The notes under the pieces: generated by a model
Databases searched by the model: none
What the model saw: the letters and a program-made list of their open reading frames with translations, nothing else
What the model was told of the DNA's origin: nothing
NCBI GenBank assembly: GCA_016715115.1
Contig: JADKBM010000001.1
Location: 62,001-126,000, forward strand
Source: Acidobacteriota bacterium
GTDB lineage: Bacteria > Acidobacteriota > Blastocatellia > Pyrinomonadales > Pyrinomonadaceae
Direction of reading: 5' to 3'
Length of the DNA stretch: 64,000 nt
In this document: positions 17,627 through 27,254 of the stretch, piece after piece
How the letters are laid out: every line of letters begins with the position of its first letter
How positions within the stretch are numbered: the first letter of the stretch is position 1
Made by a program: the position numbers and the translations under genes

Positions 17627-20600
17627 TCAGGTCGCCGTCGGGGGCGCGGACGTCAATGTGAATTTGTCGACGATCTCAAGCTTGAAGCCTTCGTCCGTCA
17701 TGTCCGGAACCGCCTTTTCAAGCCCGATGACATAGGCCGTGAGCTCGGTTTTGGTGATCTTGATACGGACAAGATGCTTGTAATCTTCGATCCTCGCCAT
17801 ACCTCCGGCCTCGTTGTTGTGGCCATTGTAAAGCAGCGTCACCGCGAGATACCATCCGAACCAGACACGGCTCAGCCGATATCCGATGATCGCGATCAGC
17901 ACGATCGCAACCACGAAGGCGGCGATTCCTTCCGGCGTTAATGCAACGACATTGCCTTCCTTTATTTCTGAATTCGCCTCGGCCAGCGAGAGAACGCTTC
18001 GCGCCGCACGTCCGATTTCTTGAACGCCTAACCCGGACAAACGAAAAAGCGATACCGGCTTTTCAAGCAATACATGCGAAGCAATCGGCGCGACCAGCAT
18101 GATCAGCCCGAGACTGATCCATGCAACGGTCATTCCCGATCGGTTCTTGCGGCTCTTCATCAGCTTTTCGCCGAGCCGAAACCTGAAAAGATCATAGATG
18201 CGCGAATTTCGCCTGAAAAGCGACCCGATCCGCATCGCCATCGTCGACGCTCCGTTGGTAAGCAGTATCAAGACATAAAGCCCGAGAAACACCTTCCAGT
18301 CCGCGTAATAGAAAACGATCAGCGGCGTCGTGACCTGAAGCAACGCGTGCCAAATTCCGAAGCCCAGAAATGTCAGTTTTCCGCGGGCAGGCAAGTACGC
18401 GGCACCGGTTACGGCGGCGAGATACAAAAAGAACCCGATTCCAAATCCGACGGTGAACAAAAAAACGAAATCTGCCGCGATCCATCGCAATGAAGACCCG
18501 CCGAAGATGCCGATTCCGAAAACGACCGCGACGACGGCCAGAACCCCGATCACGTTCGCCGCCAGATACTTGTATGAATATCGGCGCGCCAACCGACCCA
18601 ATTGCCGTTTGATCCAACTGTTCGAAGGCTCGTTCGGATCTTCAAGCTTTTCGGTACAACTCTTCTCCTTGAATCCGCGAGCGATCTTGGCCCGGATCGC
18701 GAGCCAGTTCGTATATTCCGCACTGAGCCAGACCAGAATCACGCCAAGCACGAGGTGATGAAGCACGGTCAGATTCGATCCGATTCCGTGAAGACACGAA
18801 ATCCCGTAGAAGGGCTGGATCACGACGAAAAAGACGTAGAGCACCACCGCGGCGAAGAACGACTCGCTTGTTTTGAGCAACTGCAAAATGCGTCCGTCCC
18901 ATACCGGATCGAGCTTGTCTTCGTTGTTTCGACGTTTGAGACCGACCACCAGGCTGTGAACGCTGTACGCCGAGTAAAGCAAAAGCGCCATGATCACCGG
19001 CAGCATGATCGCGGAGTGCCAGATACCGTTATTTTCGGCGAAAAAGAGATAGATCGAGTACAGAGAATCGATCGGATGCGCGAAAAAACCTTCGATTTTC
19101 GCAAGCGTTCCCGAAAAATTCGAGAAATAAATAAGAGAAAAAAGAATGATCGCCGAGCAGATCGCACCCGCATATTGTACATAACCGCCGCGGCTGATGT
19201 TTTCGAGATCGAAAAGGCGGGCGGCATGCGCCTGGATCGAAGTCTCCTCGCCGGGAAATATCTGCTGGGGCGGTATTTCGCCCGATACCTTGCGGCCGTT
19301 TTCGAGGATCGGATTCCCGAGCTCGTCTTTTGCGAATCCGACGAGCGTCGATGTCGAATCAAAAAACGCGCCGCCGCCGCCGGCGACGACCGATGCATAA
19401 TTGTCCGACGAGAATCTCGGGTCGCCGAGCCCGCGTGTCTCGGGGCCCCAGTAACGGGCGTAATGGTGCACATCGCCCGAAAGATCGAGCCGGCAGAATT
19501 CTCCGGTTTTTTCACCGGCCTTGAGCGGCACGATTTTTCCGTTGTTGAGGAACGGCTGTTCGTAGCCGAGGCCTTCAGTGATCGTTTTGAGATAGACGGC
19601 CGTCTTGTCTTCGGGATCGCATTTGCGTCCAAAAACGGTCGTCGGCTCCGGGGTCGCGACGATCAGTTTCTTCGGATTCATCCCGACGACGTTTTTGAAA
19701 AATATCTCCTGACGGAAATCCAGCTTTTCGTTCTCCGAATCGACTCCGAAAAACCACCAGTCGAACGGCAGACGGATCGCGACATAGCTCGCTTCCTGTT
19801 CGCGCGAAAAGGTCGGGATCCTCAGAAACATCCGGCCGCGCATGCCGTCGTAAATGCGGTTTTCTTCGACCTCGTCGAACGGCGTCCGGCGAAACTGACG
19901 GTTGAAACCGTCGATATTGTCGTAGTAGTCGTGATTTGCCGGGATGCCGAAGATCGGCCGCGGCGGCTCCGTATCCCAGTACCGCTTTGCGTCATCGACA
20001 TCGGTTCTGTGGGTCTGAAGACCGACCGTGCCGTCCCAATCGGGGTGCATTTTTTTCGTATCCGGATCGACGATCGGCATTTCGCTGTCATCCCAGAAAC
20101 ACTTTCCGTTGAAGAGGACGTCTTTCGGGCGTTGGGAGCGGAACATGAAATGACGGATTCCCGTAAACGCCCAGCGAAACGGCAGTTGAAACCGTTCGAC
20201 AAGCGTCGCGAAATTCGCCGAGTGGTAAGCGGTGTCGCCACCGACAAAAAGGAAATAGCCCCGTGGCAAGACCGAAAACGCTTCGAAATCGACATCAGCC
20301 GGCTTGCCGGACTTTGACGGCATAAGTTTGACCTTTGAACCGACACGGCCGTCGCCTTCGACCCAAAGATCGTTGAGCGCAATGCATCCGACATTGTAAA
20401 CGCCCATCTGCCCGTCGCCGGTGTCGGCCATGAAGTCGAACCAGAATTCGTCAATCGAATCCGGATCGTCACGGAATTGCTTCCCGCGCGGGTGCCTGAG
20501 GAACTCGTCCCAAAACTCGAAATTGTCGCCTTTCCACTTCCAATAGTCGGCGATCTTCCGGGCCCATGCGAGCGTTGCAGCCTTCGCCGTTTCGTCGAGG

Positions 20601-20935
20601 ACGTGGTCATCGCTGCGCATGCGATGCTGCGCTTTGGTTTCGACGACCGCGTTCAGTCGCCCGAAATCCTTGCCGGCCTCTCCTTCGGAAGCGTTCACGC
20701 CTTCGGCTTTGATGGCGCGCTTGAACTTTTCCTCGTTGAGGATTCGGATCTTCTCATCGACGTTGGGAAAGATGTTCCCCTTCATCCAGGCCCGTGGGTC
20801 CATGTTCTCGCCGTAGATCATGTACATGATCATGCCTTTCAGACTGGCGATCATCTCGCGGCCACCGAACCAAGCTACGGCCGTCTTGAACCCCTCGCGC
20901 GTTTTGGGTTTCAAAGAATAGAAATTTGGCTTCAT
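17627..20935 (-). CDS. Calcineurin-like metallophosphoesterase with large C-terminal membrane domain
   Basis: About 1102 residues. The ATG at 20935 follows AAAGGAGA six bases upstream, so an in-frame start at 20977 is rejected. The N-terminal half carries metallophosphoesterase motifs: FMADTGDG, FVGGDTAYH, GIPANHDYYD and LSGDVHHYARYWG supply the Asp, Asn and His metal ligands. From about residue 600 to 1050 there are roughly ten hydrophobic segments, including a string around VIALLLYSAYSV and LAANVIGVLAVVAVVFGIG. The substrate is unknown; a membrane-anchored phosphoesterase acting on a lipid or nucleotide is a guess. Its neighbours are unrelated. Confidence 0.75.
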   Translation of the reverse strand: MKPNFYSLKPKTREGFKTAVAWFGGREMIASLKGMIMYMIYGENMDPRAWMKGNIFPNVDEKIRILNEEKFKRAIKAEGVNASEGEAGKDFGRLNAVVETKAQHRMRSDDHVLDETAKAATLAWARKIADYWKWKGDNFEFWDEFLRHPRGKQFRDDPDSIDEFWFDFMADTGDGQMGVYNVGCIALNDLWVEGDGRVGSKVKLMPSKSGKPADVDFEAFSVLPRGYFLFVGGDTAYHSANFATLVERFQLPFRWAFTGIRHFMFRSQRPKDVLFNGKCFWDDSEMPIVDPDTKKMHPDWDGTVGLQTHRTDVDDAKRYWDTEPPRPIFGIPANHDYYDNIDGFNRQFRRTPFDEVEENRIYDGMRGRMFLRIPTFSREQEASYVAIRLPFDWWFFGVDSENEKLDFRQEIFFKNVVGMNPKKLIVATPEPTTVFGRKCDPEDKTAVYLKTITEGLGYEQPFLNNGKIVPLKAGEKTGEFCRLDLSGDVHHYARYWGPETRGLGDPRFSSDNYASVVAGGGGAFFDSTSTLVGFAKDELGNPILENGRKVSGEIPPQQIFPGEETSIQAHAARLFDLENISRGGYVQYAGAICSAIILFSLIYFSNFSGTLAKIEGFFAHPIDSLYSIYLFFAENNGIWHSAIMLPVIMALLLYSAYSVHSLVVGLKRRNNEDKLDPVWDGRILQLLKTSESFFAAVVLYVFFVVIQPFYGISCLHGIGSNLTVLHHLVLGVILVWLSAEYTNWLAIRAKIARGFKEKSCTEKLEDPNEPSNSWIKRQLGRLARRYSYKYLAANVIGVLAVVAVVFGIGIFGGSSLRWIAADFVFLFTVGFGIGFFLYLAAVTGAAYLPARGKLTFLGFGIWHALLQVTTPLIVFYYADWKVFLGLYVLILLTNGASTMAMRIGSLFRRNSRIYDLFRFRLGEKLMKSRKNRSGMTVAWISLGLIMLVAPIASHVLLEKPVSLFRLSGLGVQEIGRAARSVLSLAEANSEIKEGNVVALTPEGIAAFVVAIVLIAIIGYRLSRVWFGWYLAVTLLYNGHNNEAGGMARIEDYKHLVRIKITKTELTAYVIGLEKAVPDMTDEGFKLEIVDKFTLTSAPPTAT

Positions 20936-21142
20936 CGGATGTCTCCTTTGGATTTGGGATATGGAAACAAACGCCACGCGCCCGACAGGCTTGCATGGAA
21001 AACGTGCGCAACGCGGTTACATTCCTCAGACGTTAATGCGCTTTCGGCACTAAATCTTTCACTTGCCAACGTGGATTTTTGAAAGTATAGACGAGAATTC
21101 GCGATCTCCGAACCCGGATTCGTGCATTGCCGTCCCGAGCAC

Positions 21143-23968
21143 TTATGTGAGTACGGTTTTCAGCGCCTGGCCGGTGTATGATTTCTTGACGCGCGCGACC
21201 TCTTCGGGCGTGCCTTGGGCAACGACGCGGCCGCCCTGTTCGCCGCCTTCGGGGCCGAGGTCGATGACGTAATCCGCGGACTTGATGACGTCGAGGTTAT
21301 GTTCGATGACGATCACAGTGTTGCCCGTATCAACCAGTTTCTGCAAAACGTCGAGAAGCTTGTGAACGTCGGCGAAGTGGAGTCCGGTCGTCGGTTCGTC
21401 GAGGATGTAGATCGTTTTGCCGGTAGCGCGTTTCGAAAGTTCCTTCGAGAGTTTTACACGTTGCGCCTCGCCGCCCGAGATCGTCGTCGCCGACTGGCCG
21501 AGCTTGATGTATCCGAGGCCGACATCGAGCAGCGTCTGCAACTTCGTCTTGATCGTCGGAATGTTCTCAAGCAGCGGCAGCGCGTCCTCGATCGTCGTGT
21601 CGAGCAGTTCGGCGATCGAGTGTCCTTTGTATTTCACGGAGAGCGTCTCGCGGTTGTAGCGCTTGCCGCGGCAGACGTCGCAGGTCACGTAAACGTCCGG
21701 CAGGAAGTTCATCTCGATGCGCTTCATCCCGTCGCCCTCGCAACCCTCGCAGCGGCCGCCTTTGACGTTGAATGAAAACCGACCGGCCTTGTAGCCGCGC
21801 TCGCGTGACTCGGGGAGCATCGCGTACAGTTCGCGGATCGGCGTAAAAACCCCGGTGTATGTCGCCGGGTTTGAACGCGGCGTGCGTCCGATCGGCGACT
21901 GGTCGATCTCGATGATCTTGTCGACGAGTTCGAGTCCGTCGATCGAGTCGTGCTCGAGCGGCGTCTTCGCCGAATCATAGACGAACTTCGCCAACGCCGG
22001 ATAGAGAATGTCTCCGACTAGCGTCGATTTCCCGCTGCCCGAAACGCCGGTGACGACCGTCAGAAGCCCGAGCGGAAACTTGACGTCGATGTTTTTGAGA
22101 TTATGTGCCCGCGCGCCCTTGACCGTGATGTTATGGCCGTTCGCGAGCCTTCGCCATTCCGGAACCTCGATCTTGAGCTTCCCGTTCAAATACTGGCCGG
22201 TAATTGAATCGGGCGCGGCCGCAATCTCGTCGGGCGTGCCGACCGCGACGACTTCGCCTCCGTGAGTCCCGGCAAGCGGGCCGAGATCGACGACGTAATC
22301 GGCGTGCGCGATCGTCTCCTCGTCGTGTTCGACCACCAGAACCGTATTTCCAAGATCGCGAAGTTGATGAAGCGTTTCGAGCAGTTTCCGGTTGTCGCGC
22401 GGGTGGAGTCCGATCGACGGCTCGTCGAGAACGTACAGAACCCCGCGGAGCGACGAACCGATCTGCGTCGCGAGCCGGATCCGTTGGCCCTCGCCACCCG
22501 AGAGCGTTCCCGACCCGCGGTCGAGCGTCAGATAACCGAGTCCGACCGAGTTCAGAAAACGCAAACGATCCCTGATCTCGCGTAAGACCAGTCCGGCAAT
22601 CTTCTCCTCACGCGGCGTCAGCTTGATCTCGCCGAATCTGACGAGCGCTTCGTCGATCGGCAGCGCCGTATAATCTCCGATCCCGAACCCGCCGATCTTG
22701 ACCGCCAGACTCTCGGGCTGAAGCCGTTTGCCGCCACATTCGGGACACGAGCCCGGCGCGATGAACTCGGCGAGCGCGACCCTGATCTTTTCCGAGGTCG
22801 AATTATGCATCCGTTCGCGCAAAAACCTGACGGCGCCTTTCCACTCGGAAGGGTAAAAGCCTTCGCCCCATTTCATCGGGATCTTGCCGTTGACTCCGTT
22901 GAAGAACGAATCGCGAATGCCCGCCGAAAGTTCCGAAAAAGCCATCGTCAGCGCCAACGATTCGGAATTCTTTTTCTTGTTTGCTTTTCGAATGATGCCT
23001 TCAAGCGCCGTTCTCAAAACCGTCGACGCCATTTTGTCGACGCCGTCGAGAAACGGCAGTTTTTCGACCGCCAGACTCTCGTCCGGGATGAGCCGTTTGG
23101 CATCGATCTCGGCGACGATACCGAGTCCCGAGCAGCGTTTGCAGGCGCCGAACGAGGAATTGAACGAGAACGAGCGTGGTTCGAGCGTCGGTATGTTGAC
23201 GCCGCAAGCGACGCACGCCATTTTTTCCGAATAGAGCTTCTCGTCTCCGTCGACGATCGAGATCAAGACCGCGCCGCCGGTCATTTTCAGTGCCGTTTTG
23301 ACGGATTCCGTAAGTCGGTCCTTGACGCCGCCCTTTATCAGCAGGCGATCGACGACGACCTCGATCGTGTGGTTCTTCCGCTTATCGAGCACGATCTCTT
23401 CATCCAACGCGCGGAGATCGCCGTCGATGCGGGCGCGGATGAAGCCGTCTTTGTGGAGCTTTTCGAGTTCCTTTTTGAATTCGCCTTTGCGTCCGCGAAC
23501 GATCGGCGCGAGGATCATCACTCGTTCGCCTTCGGGAAGGTCAAGGATATTGGCGACGATCTGTTCGAATGACTGGCGCGTGATCGCTTCGCCGCACTGA
23601 TGGCAATGGGGTTGGCCGATCGAGGAAAACAGCAACCGAAGGTAGTCGTAGACCTCGGTCACGGTTCCGACGGTCGAGCGTGGCGAACGCGAAACCGTCT
23701 TTTGCTCGATCGAGATCGCCGGACTAAGGCCTTCGACGGAATCGACGTCGGGCTTCTCAAGCTGATCGAGAAACTGCCGCGCATAGGCTGAGAGTGATTC
23801 GACATAACGGCGCTGGCCTTCTGCATAGATCGTGTCGAACGCGAGCGACGATTTTCCGGAACCGGAGAGGCCCGTGATGACCGTAAACGAGTCGCGCGGA
23901 ATATCCACGTCGATATTTTTCAGATTATGCTGCCGCGCGCCGCGGACGGTGATCTGCTTGATGCTCAT
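21143..23968 (-). CDS. uvrA: Excinuclease ABC subunit A
   Basis: A 941-residue UvrA, full family length, the damage-recognition ATPase of nucleotide excision repair. It starts MSIKQITVRGARQHNLKNI. Visible features are the first Walker A GLSGSGKSSLAFDT, a zinc finger CVACGVNI...CKRCSGLG, the ABC signature TLSGGEGQRIRLA, the second Walker A GVSGSGKSTLVGD, the zinc module CEGCEGDG...CDVCRGKRY and the second signature TISGGEAQRVKL. All key residues are present. The repeat array lies just upstream of its start. Confidence 0.97.
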   Translation of the reverse strand: MSIKQITVRGARQHNLKNIDVDIPRDSFTVITGLSGSGKSSLAFDTIYAEGQRRYVESLSAYARQFLDQLEKPDVDSVEGLSPAISIEQKTVSRSPRSTVGTVTEVYDYLRLLFSSIGQPHCHQCGEAITRQSFEQIVANILDLPEGERVMILAPIVRGRKGEFKKELEKLHKDGFIRARIDGDLRALDEEIVLDKRKNHTIEVVVDRLLIKGGVKDRLTESVKTALKMTGGAVLISIVDGDEKLYSEKMACVACGVNIPTLEPRSFSFNSSFGACKRCSGLGIVAEIDAKRLIPDESLAVEKLPFLDGVDKMASTVLRTALEGIIRKANKKKNSESLALTMAFSELSAGIRDSFFNGVNGKIPMKWGEGFYPSEWKGAVRFLRERMHNSTSEKIRVALAEFIAPGSCPECGGKRLQPESLAVKIGGFGIGDYTALPIDEALVRFGEIKLTPREEKIAGLVLREIRDRLRFLNSVGLGYLTLDRGSGTLSGGEGQRIRLATQIGSSLRGVLYVLDEPSIGLHPRDNRKLLETLHQLRDLGNTVLVVEHDEETIAHADYVVDLGPLAGTHGGEVVAVGTPDEIAAAPDSITGQYLNGKLKIEVPEWRRLANGHNITVKGARAHNLKNIDVKFPLGLLTVVTGVSGSGKSTLVGDILYPALAKFVYDSAKTPLEHDSIDGLELVDKIIEIDQSPIGRTPRSNPATYTGVFTPIRELYAMLPESRERGYKAGRFSFNVKGGRCEGCEGDGMKRIEMNFLPDVYVTCDVCRGKRYNRETLSVKYKGHSIAELLDTTIEDALPLLENIPTIKTKLQTLLDVGLGYIKLGQSATTISGGEAQRVKLSKELSKRATGKTIYILDEPTTGLHFADVHKLLDVLQKLVDTGNTVIVIEHNLDVIKSADYVIDLGPEGGEQGGRVVAQGTPEEVARVKKSYTGQALKTVLT

Positions 23969-24040
23969 TTACGGTTAAGAATTCCTGACCTGTCGGAAAC
24001 GAGCATTTTATCAGTTTCGTCGCGGGTGTGTAAAACGGTG

Positions 24041-24712
24041 GGTTTCGGCCACGAATGACACGAACTTCACGAATTTTCCCTTGGGCGGCCACATTCGTAT
24101 TAACCCCGCCCGCCGTCGGGCGGCAACAATCGTATTGACCCCGCCCGCCGTCGGGCGGCAACATTGATGTTGAAAAAAAGGAAATTCGTGAAATTCGCGC
24201 GATTCGTGGCGACAAGCTTGCTGATCAAAACGATGGATTTCGGCCATGAATGACACGAACTTCACGAATTTTCCCTTACGTTAACCCGCCCGCTTTCTGG
24301 CGGCCACTATTGGATTGACCCGCCCGCCGTCGGGCGGCAACATCGATGTTGAAAAAAAGGAAATTCGTGAAATTCGCGCGATTCGTGGCGACAAGCTTGC
24401 TGATCAAAACGATGGATTTCGGCCATGAATGACACGAACTTCACGAATTTTCCCTTACGTTAACCCGCCCGCTTTCTGGCGGCCACTATTGGATTGACCC
24501 GCCCGCCGTCAGGCGGCAACATTGATGTTGAAAAAAAGGACATTCGTGAAATTCGCGCGATTCGTGGCGACAAGCTGATCAAAACGATGGGTTTCGGCCA
24601 CGAACGGCACGAACTTCACGAATTTTCCCTTACGTTAACCCGCCCACCGTCGGGCGGCCACATTGATGTTGAAAGAAGCAAATTTGTGAAATTCGCGCGA
24701 TTCGTGGCACCA
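24041..24712. repeat. Four tandem 175-195-bp units with inverted 30-bp ends
   Basis: Units begin near 24046, 24241, 24420 and 24595. Each opens with 9-nt steps of the form CACGAATGA/CACGAACTT/CACGAATTT and closes with the near reverse complement (AAATTCGTGAAATTCG...GATTCGTGG). Between the ends are one or two GC hairpins such as CCGCCCGCCGTCGGGCGG. Units 2 and 3 are nearly identical. The array stops three bases before the stop codon of the DUF4197 gene. It resembles in style the arms bracketing the GxxExxY gene. Confidence 0.85.
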
Positions 24713-24714
24713 AC

Positions 24715-25431
24715 CTACTTCAATATCCCGAAAACTTTTTTCAAAAGCGAGGTCGTCCGGCCCAACGGGTCTTTGCGGATCTTCTTTTCTTCCTCGGCGA
24801 CCATAAAGAACAGGCCGTCGAGCGCTTTTTGAGTCACATAAGCATCAAGATCCGTAGCGTCCTTGCCGACGAGAAACTTCGCGATTGGCCCGCCCTTCGC
24901 GACCATATCCTTGTATTTTTGAGTGACGCCGACCTCTCCGGTGAATTTCTCGACGATCGGCCGAAACTTTTCGCGCAACGTCTCCTCGCTGGTACGGCGA
25001 AAAAACTGCGTCGCGGCGTCCTGTTCGCCGCTGAAGAGGATCTTTCGCGCGTCGTCGAACGTCATCTTTTTGATCGAATCGACGAAGACGTCGATCGCGA
25101 CCGGGACCGCCTTTTCGGCGGCGTGGTTCATCGACGAAACAAACTCGTCGACCGCCTTTCCCTGGCCCGCGATGCGCAGCGCTTTTTCGAGCTTCTGCAA
25201 CGACTTCGGCAATGGGATCTTGACGCGGACATCATCGAGAAAGCCGTTCTCGCGCCCGAGCGTGTCGACCGCAAACCGGACGCCTTTGGTCAGCGCTTCC
25301 TTTAGGCCCGAAGAGATCTCGCCCGTCGTGACGGTCGTTTTCTTAGTCTTTGTTTGTGCCTGGATCGAGACCGTCGCCAGGCTTGCGAGAATTGTCATCA
25401 AGACAATTGCAAGACGAATTGTTCTTATCAT
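24715..25431 (-). CDS. DUF4197 family exported protein
   Basis: About 238 residues from the ATG at 25431, which is preceded by GGGAGAAAAAA; an in-frame ATG 24 bases upstream is the alternative. An N-terminal signal peptide (IRLAIVLMTILASLATVSIQA) is followed by the DUF4197 domain: LKEALTKGVRFAVDTLG, VKIPLP and AVPVAIDVFVDSIKKMTFDDA are characteristic. The domain is helical and of unknown function. Its 5' end overlaps the 3' end of the hydrolase gene by 89 nt, unusually long, which points to a lost stop in the upstream gene. Confidence 0.85.
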   Translation of the reverse strand: MIRTIRLAIVLMTILASLATVSIQAQTKTKKTTVTTGEISSGLKEALTKGVRFAVDTLGRENGFLDDVRVKIPLPKSLQKLEKALRIAGQGKAVDEFVSSMNHAAEKAVPVAIDVFVDSIKKMTFDDARKILFSGEQDAATQFFRRTSEETLREKFRPIVEKFTGEVGVTQKYKDMVAKGGPIAKFLVGKDATDLDAYVTQKALDGLFFMVAEEEKKIRKDPLGRTTSLLKKVFGILK

Positions 25432-26335
25432 TTTTTTCTCCCGGGGCAGTTTCATTCAGTATCGGCTCGAAAAATTGCAGGACCCTATCTTGGTAGTCGC
25501 GAGCCCGGAACTTCCAGAGATCTTCGTGACCGGCTCCTTCGACGATCCACAGTTGCTTTGGTTCGTTCGCGGCCTCAAAGAGTTGCTTGCTTTCTTCCGC
25601 GGTCGTAAACGGATCGATCCCGCCGCCGATCACGAGAACCGGCGCGCTAACGGCCGAAATGCGATCGATCGGGCGCAGATCGTCGACGGAAACGCCGATC
25701 CGGGGCGAAAACTGAACCGACAGCAACGGCGTCAAACGGTCGGCGCCGCTGAAAAACCAATTGTTCAAACGGTTTTCGATCGCGGCACGCATCGTCGGGT
25801 AAACAAGTTCGAGCGTAACCGCATCGACCGGCGGCATCTCGTTTGAGAGCAAAAACGCGGCGCCGCCCATCGAAATTCCGATGACACCGATCTTTGCGTC
25901 GGGCCGGCGGGTGCGAGCGAAGCGGACGGCGGCTTCGGCGTCGAGCCGTTCGCGATACCCGAACGTCAGTTGGTCGCCCGGGCTCTCGCCGCTCCCCTGA
26001 AAGTCAAAGGCGAGAACGAAAAACCCTTTGGCACGAAGGAAGCGCATTCGATCGACCAATGCCAGGCGATTCGAACGGAGTCCGTGCATCAGGACGATCG
26101 TGCCTTTTCCGGACTGCCCGCGCAAATACCAGCCCTTGAGTTTCGACCCCGATTCGCTCGGGATCTCGACGGATTCGCACGCCAGATCGATCGGGCAATT
26201 ACCGACGGCGGCCGGCGCCGGCGCGCTCAGTCTGCTCCCGAAAAACCACACGCCGCCAAGGCTCAGCAAGATCAGAAGACCCGGGACGATCAACGCAAAT
26301 TTCTTCAGTCTTTTGGCGCGCGATTCATCCTTCAT
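25343..26335 (-). CDS. Membrane-anchored alpha/beta hydrolase
   Basis: A 330-residue serine hydrolase. One N-terminal transmembrane segment (FALIVPGLLILLSLGGVWFF) probably places the catalytic domain outside the cytoplasmic membrane. The nucleophile elbow is GISMGG, the acid is in GGGIDPFT and the base in GAGHEDLW; the oxyanion region is LMHGLRSNR. The last 30 or so residues (after FFEPILNE) are Asn/Asp-rich and overlap the DUF4197 gene, so the natural end was probably earlier. Substrate unknown. Confidence 0.85.
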   Translation of the reverse strand: MKDESRAKRLKKFALIVPGLLILLSLGGVWFFGSRLSAPAPAAVGNCPIDLACESVEIPSESGSKLKGWYLRGQSGKGTIVLMHGLRSNRLALVDRMRFLRAKGFFVLAFDFQGSGESPGDQLTFGYRERLDAEAAVRFARTRRPDAKIGVIGISMGGAAFLLSNEMPPVDAVTLELVYPTMRAAIENRLNNWFFSGADRLTPLLSVQFSPRIGVSVDDLRPIDRISAVSAPVLVIGGGIDPFTTAEESKQLFEAANEPKQLWIVEGAGHEDLWKFRARDYQDRVLQFFEPILNETAPGEKNDKNNSSCNCLDDNSRKPGDGLDPGTNKD

Positions 26336-26370
26336 CGTTCATTCTTCGATCAAAAGCCACTCTCGGAAGC

Positions 26371-27117
26371 TCATTTTGCTTTCCCTTGATTCGCGACGGC
26401 GTCCTGCGCGGCTTTGATCGCATCGGCGTCGCCAAGATAGTAGCTCCTGATCGGTTTCAGATCGGCGTCGAGTTCATAAACGAGCGGAACGCCCGTCGGG
26501 ATATTGAGTTTGACGATCTCGTCGTCGGCGATCCCGTCAAGATACTTGACCAAGGCCCGGAGCGAATTGCCGTGAGCGGCGATGATCACTCGTTTGCCGG
26601 CCTTTACCTGCGGCGCGATCTCGCCTTCCCAAAACGGAAGAAACCGCGCAACGGTGTCCTTCAAACATTCGGTCAACGGAATCTCGGCGTCCGAAAGATC
26701 GGCATAGCGCCGATCGCGGCGGGGATTGCGCTCGTCGTCGGCACTCATCGGCGGCGGCGGAATGTCGTAACTGCGGCGCCAGATCAGAACCTGCTCGTCG
26801 CCGAACTTCTGCGCCGTCTCTGCCTTGTTCAAGCCCTGAAGATCTCCATAATGACGCTCGTTGAGGCGCCAGTTCTTGATCACCGGCAACCACGCACAGT
26901 CCATCTCATCGAGGACGATATTGAGCGTTCGGATCGCCCGCTTGAGCACCGACGTGTAGGCGATGTCAAACTCGAAACCTTGATCCGTCAACAACTTGCC
27001 GCCGGACTTGGCTTCTTCGAGTCCCTTCTCGCTAAGGTCGACGTCCTTCCATCCGGTGAAACGGTTTTCCTTGTTCCAGACACTCTCGCCGTGTCGTATC
27101 AACACTAGTTTATGCAT
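26371..27117 (-). CDS. gpmA: 2,3-bisphosphoglycerate-dependent phosphoglycerate mutase
   Basis: A 248-residue glycolytic enzyme interconverting 3- and 2-phosphoglycerate. It starts MHKLVLIRHGESVWN at 27117, with the catalytic His in RHGES; the second conserved His is in VIIAAHGNSLRALV. The length and the ERHYGDLQGLNKAE segment are standard for dPGM. An open frame upstream to 27168 does not look like family sequence. Confidence 0.95.
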   Translation of the reverse strand: MHKLVLIRHGESVWNKENRFTGWKDVDLSEKGLEEAKSGGKLLTDQGFEFDIAYTSVLKRAIRTLNIVLDEMDCAWLPVIKNWRLNERHYGDLQGLNKAETAQKFGDEQVLIWRRSYDIPPPPMSADDERNPRRDRRYADLSDAEIPLTECLKDTVARFLPFWEGEIAPQVKAGKRVIIAAHGNSLRALVKYLDGIADDEIVKLNIPTGVPLVYELDADLKPIRSYYLGDADAIKAAQDAVANQGKAK

Positions 27118-27140
27118 AAATGATATTTCTGATCCGATCG

Positions 27141-27234
27141 ACTGGAGCGCAAGCGTCCCCGCTTGCAATGAGCGCGAAGCGCGAACGGCGCCGAGGACAA
27201 GTCGCCTCTACCAGCGCGAAACCAACGCTCCAGT
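27141..27234. repeat. GGAGCGCAAGCG-type bracket repeat
   Basis: It begins ACTGGAGCGCAAGCG and ends CGCTCCAGT, so the ends are inverted. It carries the same CCGCTTGCAATGAGC string as the copy between hypC and hypD at 54267, and it fills the gpmA-folC gap. Confidence 0.7.
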
Positions 27235-27254
27235 CCCAAACTTCCTGAATTTTA

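Noticed and set aside
18602..20317. A 571-codon plus-strand frame opposite the metallophosphoesterase
   Set aside because: It is antisense to a gene with recognisable metal motifs and a strong ribosome binding site, and its Arg/Asp-rich composition is typical of antisense frames.
24041..24712. CRISPR array
   Set aside because: Units are 175-195 bp and nearly identical along their whole length, with internal inverted ends; there are no unique spacers and no cas genes.
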